Shown here: in pieces, positions 13,483 through 21,939 of the stretch
Layout of the letters: every line of letters begins with the position of its first letter
Position numbering within the stretch: position 1 is the stretch's first letter
Source of the DNA: Streptomyces sp. ISL-10
Lineage (GTDB): Bacteria; Actinomycetota; Actinomycetes; Streptomycetales; Streptomycetaceae
DNA length: 64,000 bases
Assembly (NCBI RefSeq): GCF_018614575.1
Contig: NZ_JAGGOJ010000007.1
Location: forward strand, 248,001 to 312,000
Direction: 5' to 3'
Position numbers and translations under genes: made by a program
Notes under the pieces: generated by a model
The model's input: the letters and a program-made list of their open reading frames with translations, nothing else
Databases searched by the model: none
What the model was told of the DNA's origin: nothing

Positions 13483-15057
13483 GTGACCGACGTATTCGGA
13501 AACGATCCGGAGTATGAGTTAGACCCGGTTGTAGCCAAGCTCATTGACGGAATCGACGCGCGACTACTCGACAGCAGTGAAGGCCGTAAGGCTCTCTGCG
13601 AGTTCGACCCGCTTCTGTTTGCTCTTATCTACCTCCCCAACTCCATCAAGGACACATCCGGCCGTACCTCGTTCGCGGAATGCCATCTTGATTGGGCCGA
13701 CATCGCGAAGGAATGGACGTACCCGGTTACCCGTACTGCGGAGAACCGTCACGCATTCCTGGCTCCCCGAGGTACCGGCAAAAGCACGTGGTGGTTTTTG
13801 ATCCTGCCTATGTGGTGGGCCGCGTACGGCTACACCAAGTTCATTGCTGCCTTTGCCAGCAAGGCAGAGCAGGCACAGACCCACCTGGACAACTTCAAGC
13901 GGGCTCTACAGAACCCCGCGAACAAGGCTCTCCGCCAGGACTTCCCCGAGCTGGCCGCCCAGCAGAGCCGTGAAGGGCTCTACGTGGCCCGTAGCGGCTT
14001 CACCTTCACCGCTCAGGGCATGGACACCCAGGTACTCGGTCTGAAGGCTGGAGACGACCGCCCAGACACGTTGCTCCTGGACGACATCGAGCCCGGAGAG
14101 TCGAGCTACAGCGACTACCAGATGAAGCAGCGGCTTACGACCCTGCTTGACGACGTGTTCGAGCTGAACACAGAGGCCCGTGTGTGCCTCTCCGGCACGG
14201 TCACTATGCCGGGGTCCATCACTCACCAGCTCATCAAGCACAACAACCTGATCCGGCAGGCAGAAGCCCAGGGCATCCCCGCCGACCAGGCCGACGTGCC
14301 GACAGAGCTTCAGTGGGTCGGCCTAGAGCGAATCCAGGTACATCACGCGTTGCCGATCTTGGCGAACGAGGACGGTACGGAACGTAGCTTCTGGCAGTCG
14401 AACCCAAAGTTCGACCTGGAATGGATGCTGACGCGTCGCCATACCCGGAGCTTCAAAAAGAACTACCTGAACGACCCTATGGCGGTCGATTCCGAGTACT
14501 GGACTCCCGAGCTGTTCCGGTACGGCTCTCCGCCGTGCACAAAGACGATTCTGTCTATCGATGGAGCGGTCACCACTAACCGCCGTTCGGACTACACCGG
14601 AATGGCAGTAGTCGGCTATTCCCGGCCGGTCGCCGGCTCGGACCTGGGCTTTTGTGTCGTGAAGAACTCAGTAGCCGTAAAGCTGAAGGGTGCTGAACTC
14701 CGTCAGAAGGTGCTGGACCTACTCCAGATGCACCCCGAGATTTCCGGGGTCCTGGTCGAGTCGAACCAGGGCGGAGACCTCTGGACCGAGGTACTTCACA
14801 ACCTGCCCGTACCAATCAAGACGGTGCACAACTCGGAGAAGAAGGAGACCCGCGCAGAACGGGTTCTGAACTTCTACCAGTTGCCTCCGGGCCACGTATT
14901 CCACGTGGGGAAGATTCCGGCCCTGGAAGAGCAGATGTGCGCTTTTCCCGGCGGACCGAATGACGACATGGTCGATGCCGTCGTGAATGCCGTTCTGACG
15001 TTCATGCGTCCAGCCCGTAAGCGTAAGTCCGGCGCTCGAAAGAGGAACCCGCGCTAG
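13483..15057 (+). CDS. terL: Terminase large subunit
   Basis: A 524-residue packaging motor. The ATPase domain has Walker A APRGTGKST (residues 94-102) and Walker B TLLLDDIE (about 196-203). The RNase H-like nuclease domain starts with SIDGAV near 356, continues through VLVESNQGG around 424-432, and ends with the acidic NDDMVDAVVNAVL near 493. The motor translocates DNA into the prohead and cuts the concatemer. GTG start with GGGGAGGAGGAG upstream. It is full length for the family, so packaging is probably intact. Confidence 0.93.
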   Translation: MTDVFGNDPEYELDPVVAKLIDGIDARLLDSSEGRKALCEFDPLLFALIYLPNSIKDTSGRTSFAECHLDWADIAKEWTYPVTRTAENRHAFLAPRGTGKSTWWFLILPMWWAAYGYTKFIAAFASKAEQAQTHLDNFKRALQNPANKALRQDFPELAAQQSREGLYVARSGFTFTAQGMDTQVLGLKAGDDRPDTLLLDDIEPGESSYSDYQMKQRLTTLLDDVFELNTEARVCLSGTVTMPGSITHQLIKHNNLIRQAEAQGIPADQADVPTELQWVGLERIQVHHALPILANEDGTERSFWQSNPKFDLEWMLTRRHTRSFKKNYLNDPMAVDSEYWTPELFRYGSPPCTKTILSIDGAVTTNRRSDYTGMAVVGYSRPVAGSDLGFCVVKNSVAVKLKGAELRQKVLDLLQMHPEISGVLVESNQGGDLWTEVLHNLPVPIKTVHNSEKKETRAERVLNFYQLPPGHVFHVGKIPALEEQMCAFPGGPNDDMVDAVVNAVLTFMRPARKRKSGARKRNPR

Positions 15058-15164
15058 CGGTATCCGACTTCACGGACCTCAGTACCGAGCAACCAGTAAA
15101 GGACTCGGCATGGCAGTAAGCCAACCCACCCCAGTTATCGGAAGTATTCCAGAGGAGAACGGTT

Positions 15165-16598
15165 ATGCCGGGTACCCCAGATCTTTTACGGGCTTACGCA
15201 GCCCTGACAGCGGCTAGGCCCGCATACGCGCGAGCAGAAGCCTTCTACAAGAACACCGTTGATGAGTTCCACGCGAGCCCGAAGGCCAAGCGGCTTTTAG
15301 CGAAGGCCGGGCTAAACGACCTGGACGGTTTCAACTTCAGCCGGGTACCTGTCGACGCGGTAGCCAACCAGCTCTATATCAACGCTCTCACGACCGGCGA
15401 CGACTTCGCCGATTCTGTGATTGAGGATGTCTGGGACGAGAACGAGCTAGGGCTAGAGGCTCCGATTCTCCATCGGAATGTCTGCAAGTACGGCGATGCC
15501 TACGTAATGGTCTGGCCTGCTACCGACGAGGACGGAGAAGTCTCCGGCCTGGACCTGATTAACGAGGACCCGCTAACCGTTCGCGTCTTCTACAACCAGG
15601 TCAACCAGCGTAGGAAGTCCTATGCCATCAAGTCATGGACCGAGGGCGACGGCTCCGACGCAATCACTTACGCGTTCCTCTACTACCCGGACCGTGTAGA
15701 ACGCTGGTTCCACGTGGGGCGTGTTCCCAAGTCGGCTAAGGGCAATGACAAGTGGGAGCCGTACAGCGCGGACGGACAGGATTCCGTATTACCGAACCCT
15801 CTGGGTTTCGTCCCGTTCTATCACTTCCGCACTGACCGGCCTTACGGCGAGCCCGAGCACATCAATGCCTATGGTCCTCAGCTCACCATTAACAAGCTGG
15901 TAGCCAGTCACGTAGCGACTATCGATTACCAGAGTTTCCCGCAGCGCTATTCGCTGGCCGAGCCGGGTACCTTCGGGCCCAACTATCAGCAGGGAGAAAT
16001 CGACCCGTTCTCTCCGGACGATGCCGATTCCGACCCTGAGTCTCTGGATACTGCGAGCCAGTTAGAAGCCGATCCAGGAACCGTCTGGGCATTCGAGAAC
16101 ACCAAGGCAGTAGGTCAGTTCGAGGCCGCTAATGCCGATGTCTTCCTGAAGCCATTCGACCGGTACCTGAAGGCTATGGCTCAGGCAACCGGTACCCCGT
16201 TCCACTTCTTCGAGAGCACGGGTAATGCCACTAGCGGCGAATCCCGAGTACGAGCTAACGAATTGTTCTACGACAAGGTCCAGGCCCGTCAGGACTCCAT
16301 CGGATTCACCTGGGGCCAGCTCTGGACCGATGCTCTCGAATTCCTCGGGTTGGACGTCGAGCGCGTGGACGTCGTATGGCGTCCTATCGGCTCTGTAGCC
16401 AATGAATCCGGCCTAGATGCACTGAAGCTGAAGCGCGAACTCGGTGTACCGAATGACGTGCTTCTCGTAGAGGCCGGATACCCCAGGGCCGAGGTCGAGA
16501 AGTGGCTAGGTATGGCCGACGACGATTCCGGCCGGGATACCGCAGTCAACCCATCTATTCCGGAAACCGGCTCCAGTACTGGGCCGGAAACCGTTTGA
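15165..16598 (+). CDS. Portal protein (SPP1 gp6-like)
   Basis: A 477-residue portal subunit; twelve form the DNA gateway at one capsid vertex. Recognisable features include the early stem YVMVWPATDEDGEVSGL, the domain DPLTVRVFYNQVNQRRKSYA, and the helical tunnel-loop region FESTGNATSGESRVRANELF, all typical of SPP1-like portals. It follows TerL by 107 bp and has GAGGAGAACGGTT as SD. The last 40 residues are rich in Ser/Pro/Glu and probably disordered. Confidence 0.87.
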   Translation: MPGTPDLLRAYAALTAARPAYARAEAFYKNTVDEFHASPKAKRLLAKAGLNDLDGFNFSRVPVDAVANQLYINALTTGDDFADSVIEDVWDENELGLEAPILHRNVCKYGDAYVMVWPATDEDGEVSGLDLINEDPLTVRVFYNQVNQRRKSYAIKSWTEGDGSDAITYAFLYYPDRVERWFHVGRVPKSAKGNDKWEPYSADGQDSVLPNPLGFVPFYHFRTDRPYGEPEHINAYGPQLTINKLVASHVATIDYQSFPQRYSLAEPGTFGPNYQQGEIDPFSPDDADSDPESLDTASQLEADPGTVWAFENTKAVGQFEAANADVFLKPFDRYLKAMAQATGTPFHFFESTGNATSGESRVRANELFYDKVQARQDSIGFTWGQLWTDALEFLGLDVERVDVVWRPIGSVANESGLDALKLKRELGVPNDVLLVEAGYPRAEVEKWLGMADDDSGRDTAVNPSIPETGSSTGPETV

Positions 16599-16669
16599 AC
16601 TCCCGACCGGCCCGATAGGGCCGGTATCGGGCCATCCATAAATCACAGTAAGTGAGAAGGGGTGCCAGT

Positions 16670-17284
16670 ATGGCTACCGACAACACCGTATCTACTACGG
16701 ATGGTTTAGAAGAGGACACCTACAATGAGGGTGCGGACGAAACTACCTCGGAAAACGCGAATGAATGGGTACCGCCCACTCGTGAAGAGTACGAGGCACT
16801 GAAGGCCGAGAAGAACCGCGTAGTCAAGGAATCCGAGAAGCGTAAGCACATGCTTCGGGACAACGGAATCGATATGGCTACCGGTAAGGCGGTCGGCAAG
16901 GGCGAGTCCACCAATGACGATGGAGACAAGGTCTCCAGGGCTGATCTCGACACAGCCATTAACCAGGCGAAGTCTCGTGAACGTCGCCTAGCTGTCGAGG
17001 TACTGGCGACATTAGACACCGCCGGTTGGAACGGTAAGAACCTCGGTCGAATCCTTAACAAGTTCCTCGATCTCGATGCAGTAGGTATCGACGACGACGG
17101 AGAGATTACGGGTCTTGCTGAGCAGGTTGAAGAACTCAAGCGGGATGTTCCCGAGTTCTTCAAGCGAAGCCGAAATATTCCTTCGGCCGACGCAGTAGGC
17201 GGCGGGCACAAGGAGACTCCACCGAACCCGAATAGGGGTTGGCGTGACGAGTTCCGCGACCTCTATAACGCGGGGCGAATCTAA
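16670..17284 (+). CDS. Scaffolding protein
   Basis: A 204-residue acidic protein with low-complexity N-terminus (TTDGLEEDTYNEGADETT) and long coiled-coil segments (PTREEYEALKAEKNRVVKES and EVLATLDTAGWNGKNLGRIL). Size, charge and position between portal and capsid genes identify it as the internal scaffold that shapes the prohead. The ATG at 16670 is 8 nt after GAAGGGG. No protease gene precedes it, so scaffold release rather than proteolysis is likely. Confidence 0.8.
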   Translation: MATDNTVSTTDGLEEDTYNEGADETTSENANEWVPPTREEYEALKAEKNRVVKESEKRKHMLRDNGIDMATGKAVGKGESTNDDGDKVSRADLDTAINQAKSRERRLAVEVLATLDTAGWNGKNLGRILNKFLDLDAVGIDDDGEITGLAEQVEELKRDVPEFFKRSRNIPSADAVGGGHKETPPNPNRGWRDEFRDLYNAGRI

Positions 17285-17347
17285 GAGTTTGGGCACATGC
17301 CCGTCTGTAATCACACCCATTACTTCAGTCAGAAGGGCTGATACCTC

Positions 17348-18289
17348 ATGGCTACTATGCCTGCAACCGAATGGCGTCCGATCGAGTGGGACACTGTCGC
17401 ACTCCAGCGCGCTATTCAGCAGTCCGCTATCGAAACGCTCGGTAGTGGTCGCCCAATGGCTTCTAACGAGAAGCGTGTACCTCGTTCTGGTGGTATGTCT
17501 GCCAAGATTGGTAAGACTTACACTGCCGACGAGACCGACAACGATACCGTGGTTCTGGAGTCTCGTAAGTTCAACGGTCTCGGCTTCTTCGACGAGGACG
17601 ATTTAAGCGACATCGAGACCACTCTTGACGCTATTGCCGTTAAGCAGAAGGACTGGGCTACCACCTACGCGGTGAAGTTCGATAACTCTTGCATCGGTGT
17701 TACTGCTGCCAAGAGCAGCACTGACGCCGACGAGCGCCCGTTCACCTCTGTCTACAAGGCTGTTCGTACCAACGGAACTGCCGATACCCCAGAGTCCGGA
17801 TACTCCGCTGACGCTAACTACATCAACTGGAACGGTGCCGCTTCCGCTGCTTACGACAAGCTGTCTGAGGCTCTGCGTGTAGTCGAGGTCGGCGCGTACT
17901 TCAACGAGCCAGATGCCCTGATCATCGCTGACCCTGCATTCCGTGCGGTTCTCCGTGGTGTAAAGGACAACAACGGTACCCCCGTATTCGTACAGGGACA
18001 GGGCGGAGACTCCGGCCAGCCGGATTCTCTGTTTGGTATCGAGATTGTTTGGTCTCGTGGTGCACGTACTGCCAACAAGGCCAGTGACAAGCCGGAGGGT
18101 AACCCTCTGCTCGTCTTCTGTGGTGACCGTAACCAGCTTCTCCGTGGTGACCGTCTCAACCCTGAGTTCCGTTACGCACCTTCTGAGGTACACGGAACTA
18201 CCGACGAGGCCGCTATCAAGTTCCGTGCCCGTAAGGCTTTCGCCGTCGGCCACGTAAACGCCTTCGCCGTTCTGGAGAAGACCGCGTAA
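17348..18289 (+). CDS. Major capsid protein (HK97 fold)
   Basis: A 313-residue capsid subunit with HK97-fold pattern: N-arm region rich in charged residues, VPRSGGMSAKIGKTYTADET (E-loop-like), a long spine helix around YDKLSEALRVVEVGAYF, the P-domain segment EPDALIIADPAFRAVLRGVK and the A-domain FGIEIVWSRGA. Codon usage is biased to a few codons (GGT, CGT, TCT), as expected for a very highly expressed gene, and contrasts with neighbours. No N-terminal propeptide (delta domain) is apparent. SD AGAAGGGC. Confidence 0.9.
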   Translation: MATMPATEWRPIEWDTVALQRAIQQSAIETLGSGRPMASNEKRVPRSGGMSAKIGKTYTADETDNDTVVLESRKFNGLGFFDEDDLSDIETTLDAIAVKQKDWATTYAVKFDNSCIGVTAAKSSTDADERPFTSVYKAVRTNGTADTPESGYSADANYINWNGAASAAYDKLSEALRVVEVGAYFNEPDALIIADPAFRAVLRGVKDNNGTPVFVQGQGGDSGQPDSLFGIEIVWSRGARTANKASDKPEGNPLLVFCGDRNQLLRGDRLNPEFRYAPSEVHGTTDEAAIKFRARKAFAVGHVNAFAVLEKTA

Positions 18290-18308
18290 TCAACTGATAG
18301 CTGAACTC

Positions 18309-18368
18309 CTTACCCAGGGGTGGTCTCCCTTGTTCTCAAGGACTCCTCACTAGCCACCCCTGGGTAAG
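18309..18368 (+). terminator. Large stem-loop after the capsid gene
   Basis: A perfect 15-bp stem (CTTACCCAGGGGTGG with its complement at 18354-18368) closes a 30-nt loop that itself contains CCTTG-TTCT-CAAGG. There is no U-run. It probably makes downstream expression lower than capsid expression by partial termination or mRNA protection. Confidence 0.65.
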
Positions 18369-18392
18369 CCACAGCCAAGAAAGGTGGCCGGT

Positions 18393-18842
18393 ATGTCCTG
18401 GGCATCTCCAGCAGAAACCCTTACTTGGACTGGGGCCACCGTAACTCAGGCCGAGTTAGAAATGGCTCAGTCCATCATCGAGCTATTCGCCGGTACGACC
18501 GAGCTTGCATCGGATGCCGGACGGATCTCTACCAAGAATCTCCGCCTTCTCAAGAAGGCTGTTGCCTATCAGGCAGTGTTCATGCAGGAACACCCGGACC
18601 TCTTCACCTCTATGGATATGACCGAGATGGCTGAAGGTAGCGGTAGCGGTATGCAGATCTCGCTAACTGCGTACGGGCTGTATCTCGCACCCCTGGCCAA
18701 GATGTGCATTAGTCAGCTCTCCTGGAAGGCAGTACGCAGTATCCGCGTACGTCCTCGCGACGGAGAAGCCCGTAGGCGTATCGAAGCTCAGTCACGTGAC
18801 CGAGACGACTACGAGGGTTGCGGTAACTGGGAGGCGCTCTAA
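18393..18842 (+). CDS. Head-tail connector (adaptor) protein
   Basis: A 149-residue, mostly helical protein (TVTQAELEMAQSIIELFAGT near the N-terminus; LRLLKKAVAYQAVFMQEHPD in the middle). It has the size and position of the gp6/gp15-like adaptor that binds below the portal. The start at 18393 follows AAAGG; a GTG 9 bp upstream is possible. Its stop overlaps the next start (TAATG). Confidence 0.7.
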   Translation: MSWASPAETLTWTGATVTQAELEMAQSIIELFAGTTELASDAGRISTKNLRLLKKAVAYQAVFMQEHPDLFTSMDMTEMAEGSGSGMQISLTAYGLYLAPLAKMCISQLSWKAVRSIRVRPRDGEARRRIEAQSRDRDDYEGCGNWEAL

Positions 18843-19171
18843 TGAACGTCCTACCCACAACCCGAATCACCGTGTATCGCGGTACCAGTACTGACGACTG
18901 GGGCGACGAAACCGATAACTACTCGGTACATGCCTCCGGAGTACCGGCCAATATCCGTATCAAGACGGTGAAGGCTAGTACCGAGTCCTCTACTCTGCCG
19001 CAGCAAATGACTACAGCGGTATGTCGAGTTCGCTCGAACCGCGACTTCAACTCTAATGACATCGTCCTAGACGAGAAGACCGGAGATAGCTGGCAGGTTG
19101 TCAGCGTCGAGAAGCCCCAGCATCCCGGTAAGCGGCTCGATATCAGGCTCAATCTCCTACGGGTGGAATGA
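18842..19171 (+). CDS. Head closure / stopper protein
   Basis: A 109-residue protein with a beta-rich profile (TRITVYRGTSTDDWGDETDN near the start, TAVCRVRSNRDFNSNDIVLD, then WQVVSVEKPQHPG). The pattern of a stretch reading D-x-I-V-x-D-E-K-T-G-x-x-W-Q-V fits the head-closure (stopper) family, which seals the head after packaging. Start and stop are coupled to the adaptor gene. Confidence 0.7.
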   Translation: MNVLPTTRITVYRGTSTDDWGDETDNYSVHASGVPANIRIKTVKASTESSTLPQQMTTAVCRVRSNRDFNSNDIVLDEKTGDSWQVVSVEKPQHPGKRLDIRLNLLRVE

Positions 19172-19284
19172 GTCATAGTCCATATACTCAATACTGACGT
19201 TACTGGTCGATCAGGAATACGTCTCCCGTAAACGGAGCCCTGAGACCTTCACACCAATCTCGTACAGAGCTGGGGTACCTCGTT

Positions 19285-19644
19285 ATGCGTGTCCGTATGG
19301 AACCAGGATGGGAGAAGCACGTAGACCGTGCTGCCCACGAGTTCCTATCGGACTTGGCCCATGACGTTCTCCGCAATATGCGAGAGACGTGCCCGGTCGA
19401 TACAGGTTCCCTGCTTGCGGATTTGGATTGTGAGGTCTCGGGGCTTCACGCACGTATTGGGGCTCGCAGCGTCGAACACGCCATCTTCGTAGAAGAGGGA
19501 ACCGCACCCCACGTAATCGAGCCGGACGAGAAAGACGCCCTGTATTGGGCGGGGGCGGCTCACCCTGTGAAGCGAGTACATCACCCAGGTACCGCAGCAA
19601 CCCATTTCATGCGTGAAGCGCTATACCGCGAGAGGAGGAACTAA
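19285..19644 (+). CDS. HK97 gp10-like neck protein
   Basis: A 119-residue protein with CPVDTGSLLADLDCEVSG and ARSVEHAIFVEEGTAPHVIE followed by HPVKRVHHPGTAATHFMREA, the diagnostic DTG...EFGT-like and H-PG-ATHF blocks of the HK97-gp10/minor tail neck family. It participates in joining tail to head. The 113-bp gap before it holds no gene. The SD is GCTGGGG about 9 nt upstream. Confidence 0.85.
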   Translation: MRVRMEPGWEKHVDRAAHEFLSDLAHDVLRNMRETCPVDTGSLLADLDCEVSGLHARIGARSVEHAIFVEEGTAPHVIEPDEKDALYWAGAAHPVKRVHHPGTAATHFMREALYRERRN

Positions 19645-19646
19645 GT

Positions 19647-20126
19647 ATGGGTATCCAGTATGCGAACTCTGAGATTGTGGCCCGTGCTTGGCTTCTCGGT
19701 CTCCCCGGTATCCCTGCGGGCAAGGTGAATACGACCCTTCCCCAGGACAAGTCTTCTTGGTCTGAAACCGGGTTCGTGCAGATCGCCGTGACCGGCGGAA
19801 GCCCGACCACAGAGAACAGCCTGCGTCGGCCAGTCATCACGGCTACGTGTTGGGCAGTGAACCCGGCCAGCAAGAACAGTCCGGCCCCCAACATGCAGCC
19901 GGGCAAGGCCCCATGGGGCAAGGCCAACGACCTTGCAGAAGCCATCGTGAGGGGCTGTGAGGCCGAGAACGGCCGTGGGGTCACCCTGTCGCCTGCGGCG
20001 GCCCCTGGTGCCCAGGTGCTACAGGCATGGGTGCTCAGCGAGCCCCGCCGGAGCCCCGTCCAGGACGGTAACCCCGTAGCGCGGTACGTGGTCGACTTCC
20101 AGATTGCATGGGTGGAACTCACATGA
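19647..20126 (+). CDS. Tail terminator / tail completion protein
   Basis: A 159-residue protein immediately after the gp10-like gene. ANSEIVARAWLLGLPGIPAG at the N-terminus and the terminal VARYVVDFQIAWVEL beta strand fit the tail-terminator family (gpU/Gp17-like), which caps the tail tube. Codon use and GC are closer to the host in the middle of this gene (19,700-20,080) than in adjacent phage genes, hinting at a different history. Confidence 0.7.
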   Translation: MGIQYANSEIVARAWLLGLPGIPAGKVNTTLPQDKSSWSETGFVQIAVTGGSPTTENSLRRPVITATCWAVNPASKNSPAPNMQPGKAPWGKANDLAEAIVRGCEAENGRGVTLSPAAAPGAQVLQAWVLSEPRRSPVQDGNPVARYVVDFQIAWVELT

Positions 20127-20350
20127 AGTACTGCCTAGTTGGCCGAGTATCCGGCGAGATTCTTACCTATCAGGGATACGCACTCGTTCACGACAACAAG
20201 TCTGAGCTTGAGTATCTGTTCCCGAACGAGCGGATTATTCCGCTACCTCGCTACTACGGCGAGGATCTGACGATGGATATCCGCAATCACCCGGATATGA
20301 CGAACGTTAAGTTCCCTCTGGCCGACAACTGGGGCCAGTTCCGCCGCTAA
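20123..20350 (+). CDS. Small hypothetical tail-region protein
   Basis: A 75-residue protein starting within the previous stop (ATGA overlap). It begins MKYCLVGRVSGEILTYQGYA and is rich in aromatic and charged residues. No family is recognised. It is followed by a 112-bp gap that contains a nested inverted repeat (GGGGC...GCCCC with CCTGCA/TGCAGG inside). Confidence 0.55.
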   Translation: MKYCLVGRVSGEILTYQGYALVHDNKSELEYLFPNERIIPLPRYYGEDLTMDIRNHPDMTNVKFPLADNWGQFRR

Positions 20351-20462
20351 TCGGCGCTCTATCTACTTCGGGGCCCTGCACTCCGTATGCCCTCTGCAAT
20401 GCAGGAATCACACAAGTACTAGCCCCTATCTGGGCTATACGTATTAGAAGGGACGATAGCAA

Positions 20463-21062
20463 ATGCCTGCTACCGTTGCGAATCTCGTACAGGGTCCAGC
20501 GACCGTGTACATCGGTACCTTCGACGGTACTACTGCTCGTGAGCCTGCTAACGCTGCCGTAAACGCCACTCCGGCCGCCTCTGCCTGGACTGACATTGGT
20601 GGAACTACCGATGGTGTCGAGTTAAGCATCAACCAGGAGTACAAGGAACTGGAAGTAGACCAGGTTGTAGATATCCCTGGTCGTCGTCTGGTCAAGCGCG
20701 ATATGAGCGTTAAGACCAACCTTGCAGAGCCAACCCTTCAGAACCTGCTTTACGCCCTCAACGACGTAAACGGCGGTTCTCTGGGTGCCTCTGGTGCCGG
20801 GTTCTCTGGTTACTACGAGCCTGCCTTTACCGACTCTGCTACCCAGCCTACTTACCGTGCGCTTCTGCTTCACGGTTGGGCTCCGGGTTCTGGTTCCAAC
20901 AACCAGAGCAAGCGTCGCATGGTTCACCTGCGCAAGGTGCTTTCTAGCGACAACGTCGAGTTCGCTTACAAGAAGGAAGACCAGACCGTCTTCTCTGTAA
21001 CTTGGAGCGTTCACTACGTATCTAGCTCTATCGCACCTTTCAAGGTGGTCGACGAAGCCTAA
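20463..21062 (+). CDS. Major tail tube protein
   Basis: A 199-residue protein with the order expected of a siphovirus tail tube subunit: AWTDIGGTTDGVELSINQEY, then a long strand-rich middle (RRLVKRDMSVKTNLAEPTLQ) and a C-terminal VFSVTWSVHYVSSS. Codon bias is very strong, like the capsid gene, in keeping with the other highly abundant structural protein. SD AGAAGGGACG. Confidence 0.87.
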   Translation: MPATVANLVQGPATVYIGTFDGTTAREPANAAVNATPAASAWTDIGGTTDGVELSINQEYKELEVDQVVDIPGRRLVKRDMSVKTNLAEPTLQNLLYALNDVNGGSLGASGAGFSGYYEPAFTDSATQPTYRALLLHGWAPGSGSNNQSKRRMVHLRKVLSSDNVEFAYKKEDQTVFSVTWSVHYVSSSIAPFKVVDEA

Positions 21063-21114
21063 TCAGGCTTCGTAACCAATACCGCTTCCTTGAGTAGCAA
21101 GGGAGATACATCGA

Positions 21115-21522
21115 ATGAGTGAGGAGACTCAGGAAATGGCAACAGCACGCAAGACAGCAGCAACTAAGCCGGTTGAGGTCGAGACCGACGAGGCCGTTAA
21201 CAACGGTCCTACTGTTGTCGCTTTCAGGAGCAAGACCAAGGCTGAGCGGGTAGAAGTACCTCGTAAGCCACTGTTCACTATCGATGACGAGGAATACTCC
21301 GTACCTGAGAAGGTAGACGGCATCATCCTCGTTCGATACAACGACGCTATCCGTAAGTACGGCGAGTATGCGGGTGCGCTCGTTCTGTTAGAGGAGACTC
21401 TAGGCAAGGGCAAGCTAGAGAGCCTTCTAGCTTGGGAAGACCTTACCGACGAGGTTCTTTCGCAGGTTCTGGATATGGTCATTGCCGAGCTTACCGGCGA
21501 AGATAGCTCGGCGGGAAAGTAG
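21115..21522 (+). CDS. Tail assembly chaperone G (short form)
   Basis: A 135-residue protein located between the tail tube and tape measure genes, the invariable place of the G chaperone. It has an acidic N-terminus, the block KPLFTIDDEEYSVPEKVDGI and an alpha-helical end. It coats the tape measure protein during tail assembly. Its reading frame ends 1 nt after a canonical slippery heptamer, so most ribosomes make this short form and a few make the extended form. Confidence 0.87.
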   Translation: MSEETQEMATARKTAATKPVEVETDEAVNNGPTVVAFRSKTKAERVEVPRKPLFTIDDEEYSVPEKVDGIILVRYNDAIRKYGEYAGALVLLEETLGKGKLESLLAWEDLTDEVLSQVLDMVIAELTGEDSSAGK

Positions 21523-21908
21523 CGGAACGGCTAGCGCCTTACTTGTGGGTTGTTAACTACCGCGACGATATCGAATGTGACTTCCTGGCTATCTATGGCA
21601 AGGAACTCGAATGGTTCGATACGTGCGCCAAGTACCTCAAGTACGCTAGCCGCCTTCCCAAGTATCCGAACTCGGCTGTACGAGCAACCATGCTGGCCGA
21701 GCAGGAAGCGGATACATCTTCTTATCCGGAGTATGAAGCCGACTACTCCGACGATACCGGCGGGTTCACCCCCGGTGAATCCCTATCGATGTCCGAAGCG
21801 CTATCCCGATCTCGGGGTTCTAGTCCGGACGTCTCAGCTATGCAGAATCTCAACCGAGAAAGTACGCAGCAAGGCTTAGGGAGTCTATTCGAATACGAAA
21901 CCGCGTAG
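21115..21908 (+). CDS. Tail assembly chaperone GT, made by -1 frameshift
   Basis: Reading G to the slippery heptamer GGGAAAG (21513-21519), slipping back one base and continuing at 21519 gives a 264-residue fusion. The second frame adds 129 residues (VAERLAPYLWVVNYRDDIEC at the join, ending LGSLFEYETA) and has no own credible start or SD. The heptamer is in the correct phase (G GGA AAG, then TAG) and is the same as that used by phage lambda G/T. The T part is thought to recruit the tail tube protein to the tape measure. Confidence 0.9.
21513..21519 (+). promoter_or_regulatory. Programmed -1 frameshift site
   Basis: Slippery sequence GGGAAAG in the zero frame as G-GGA-AAG, directly before the UAG stop of the short chaperone. 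See the two chaperone entries. Confidence 0.9.
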
Positions 21909-21939
21909 CGCGAGGTACAGCATTGGAGGCTGAATAGGT

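Noticed and set aside
15111..15215. Short plus-strand frame (about 34 codons) between TerL and portal
   Set aside because: It overlaps the portal start and lacks an SD of its own.
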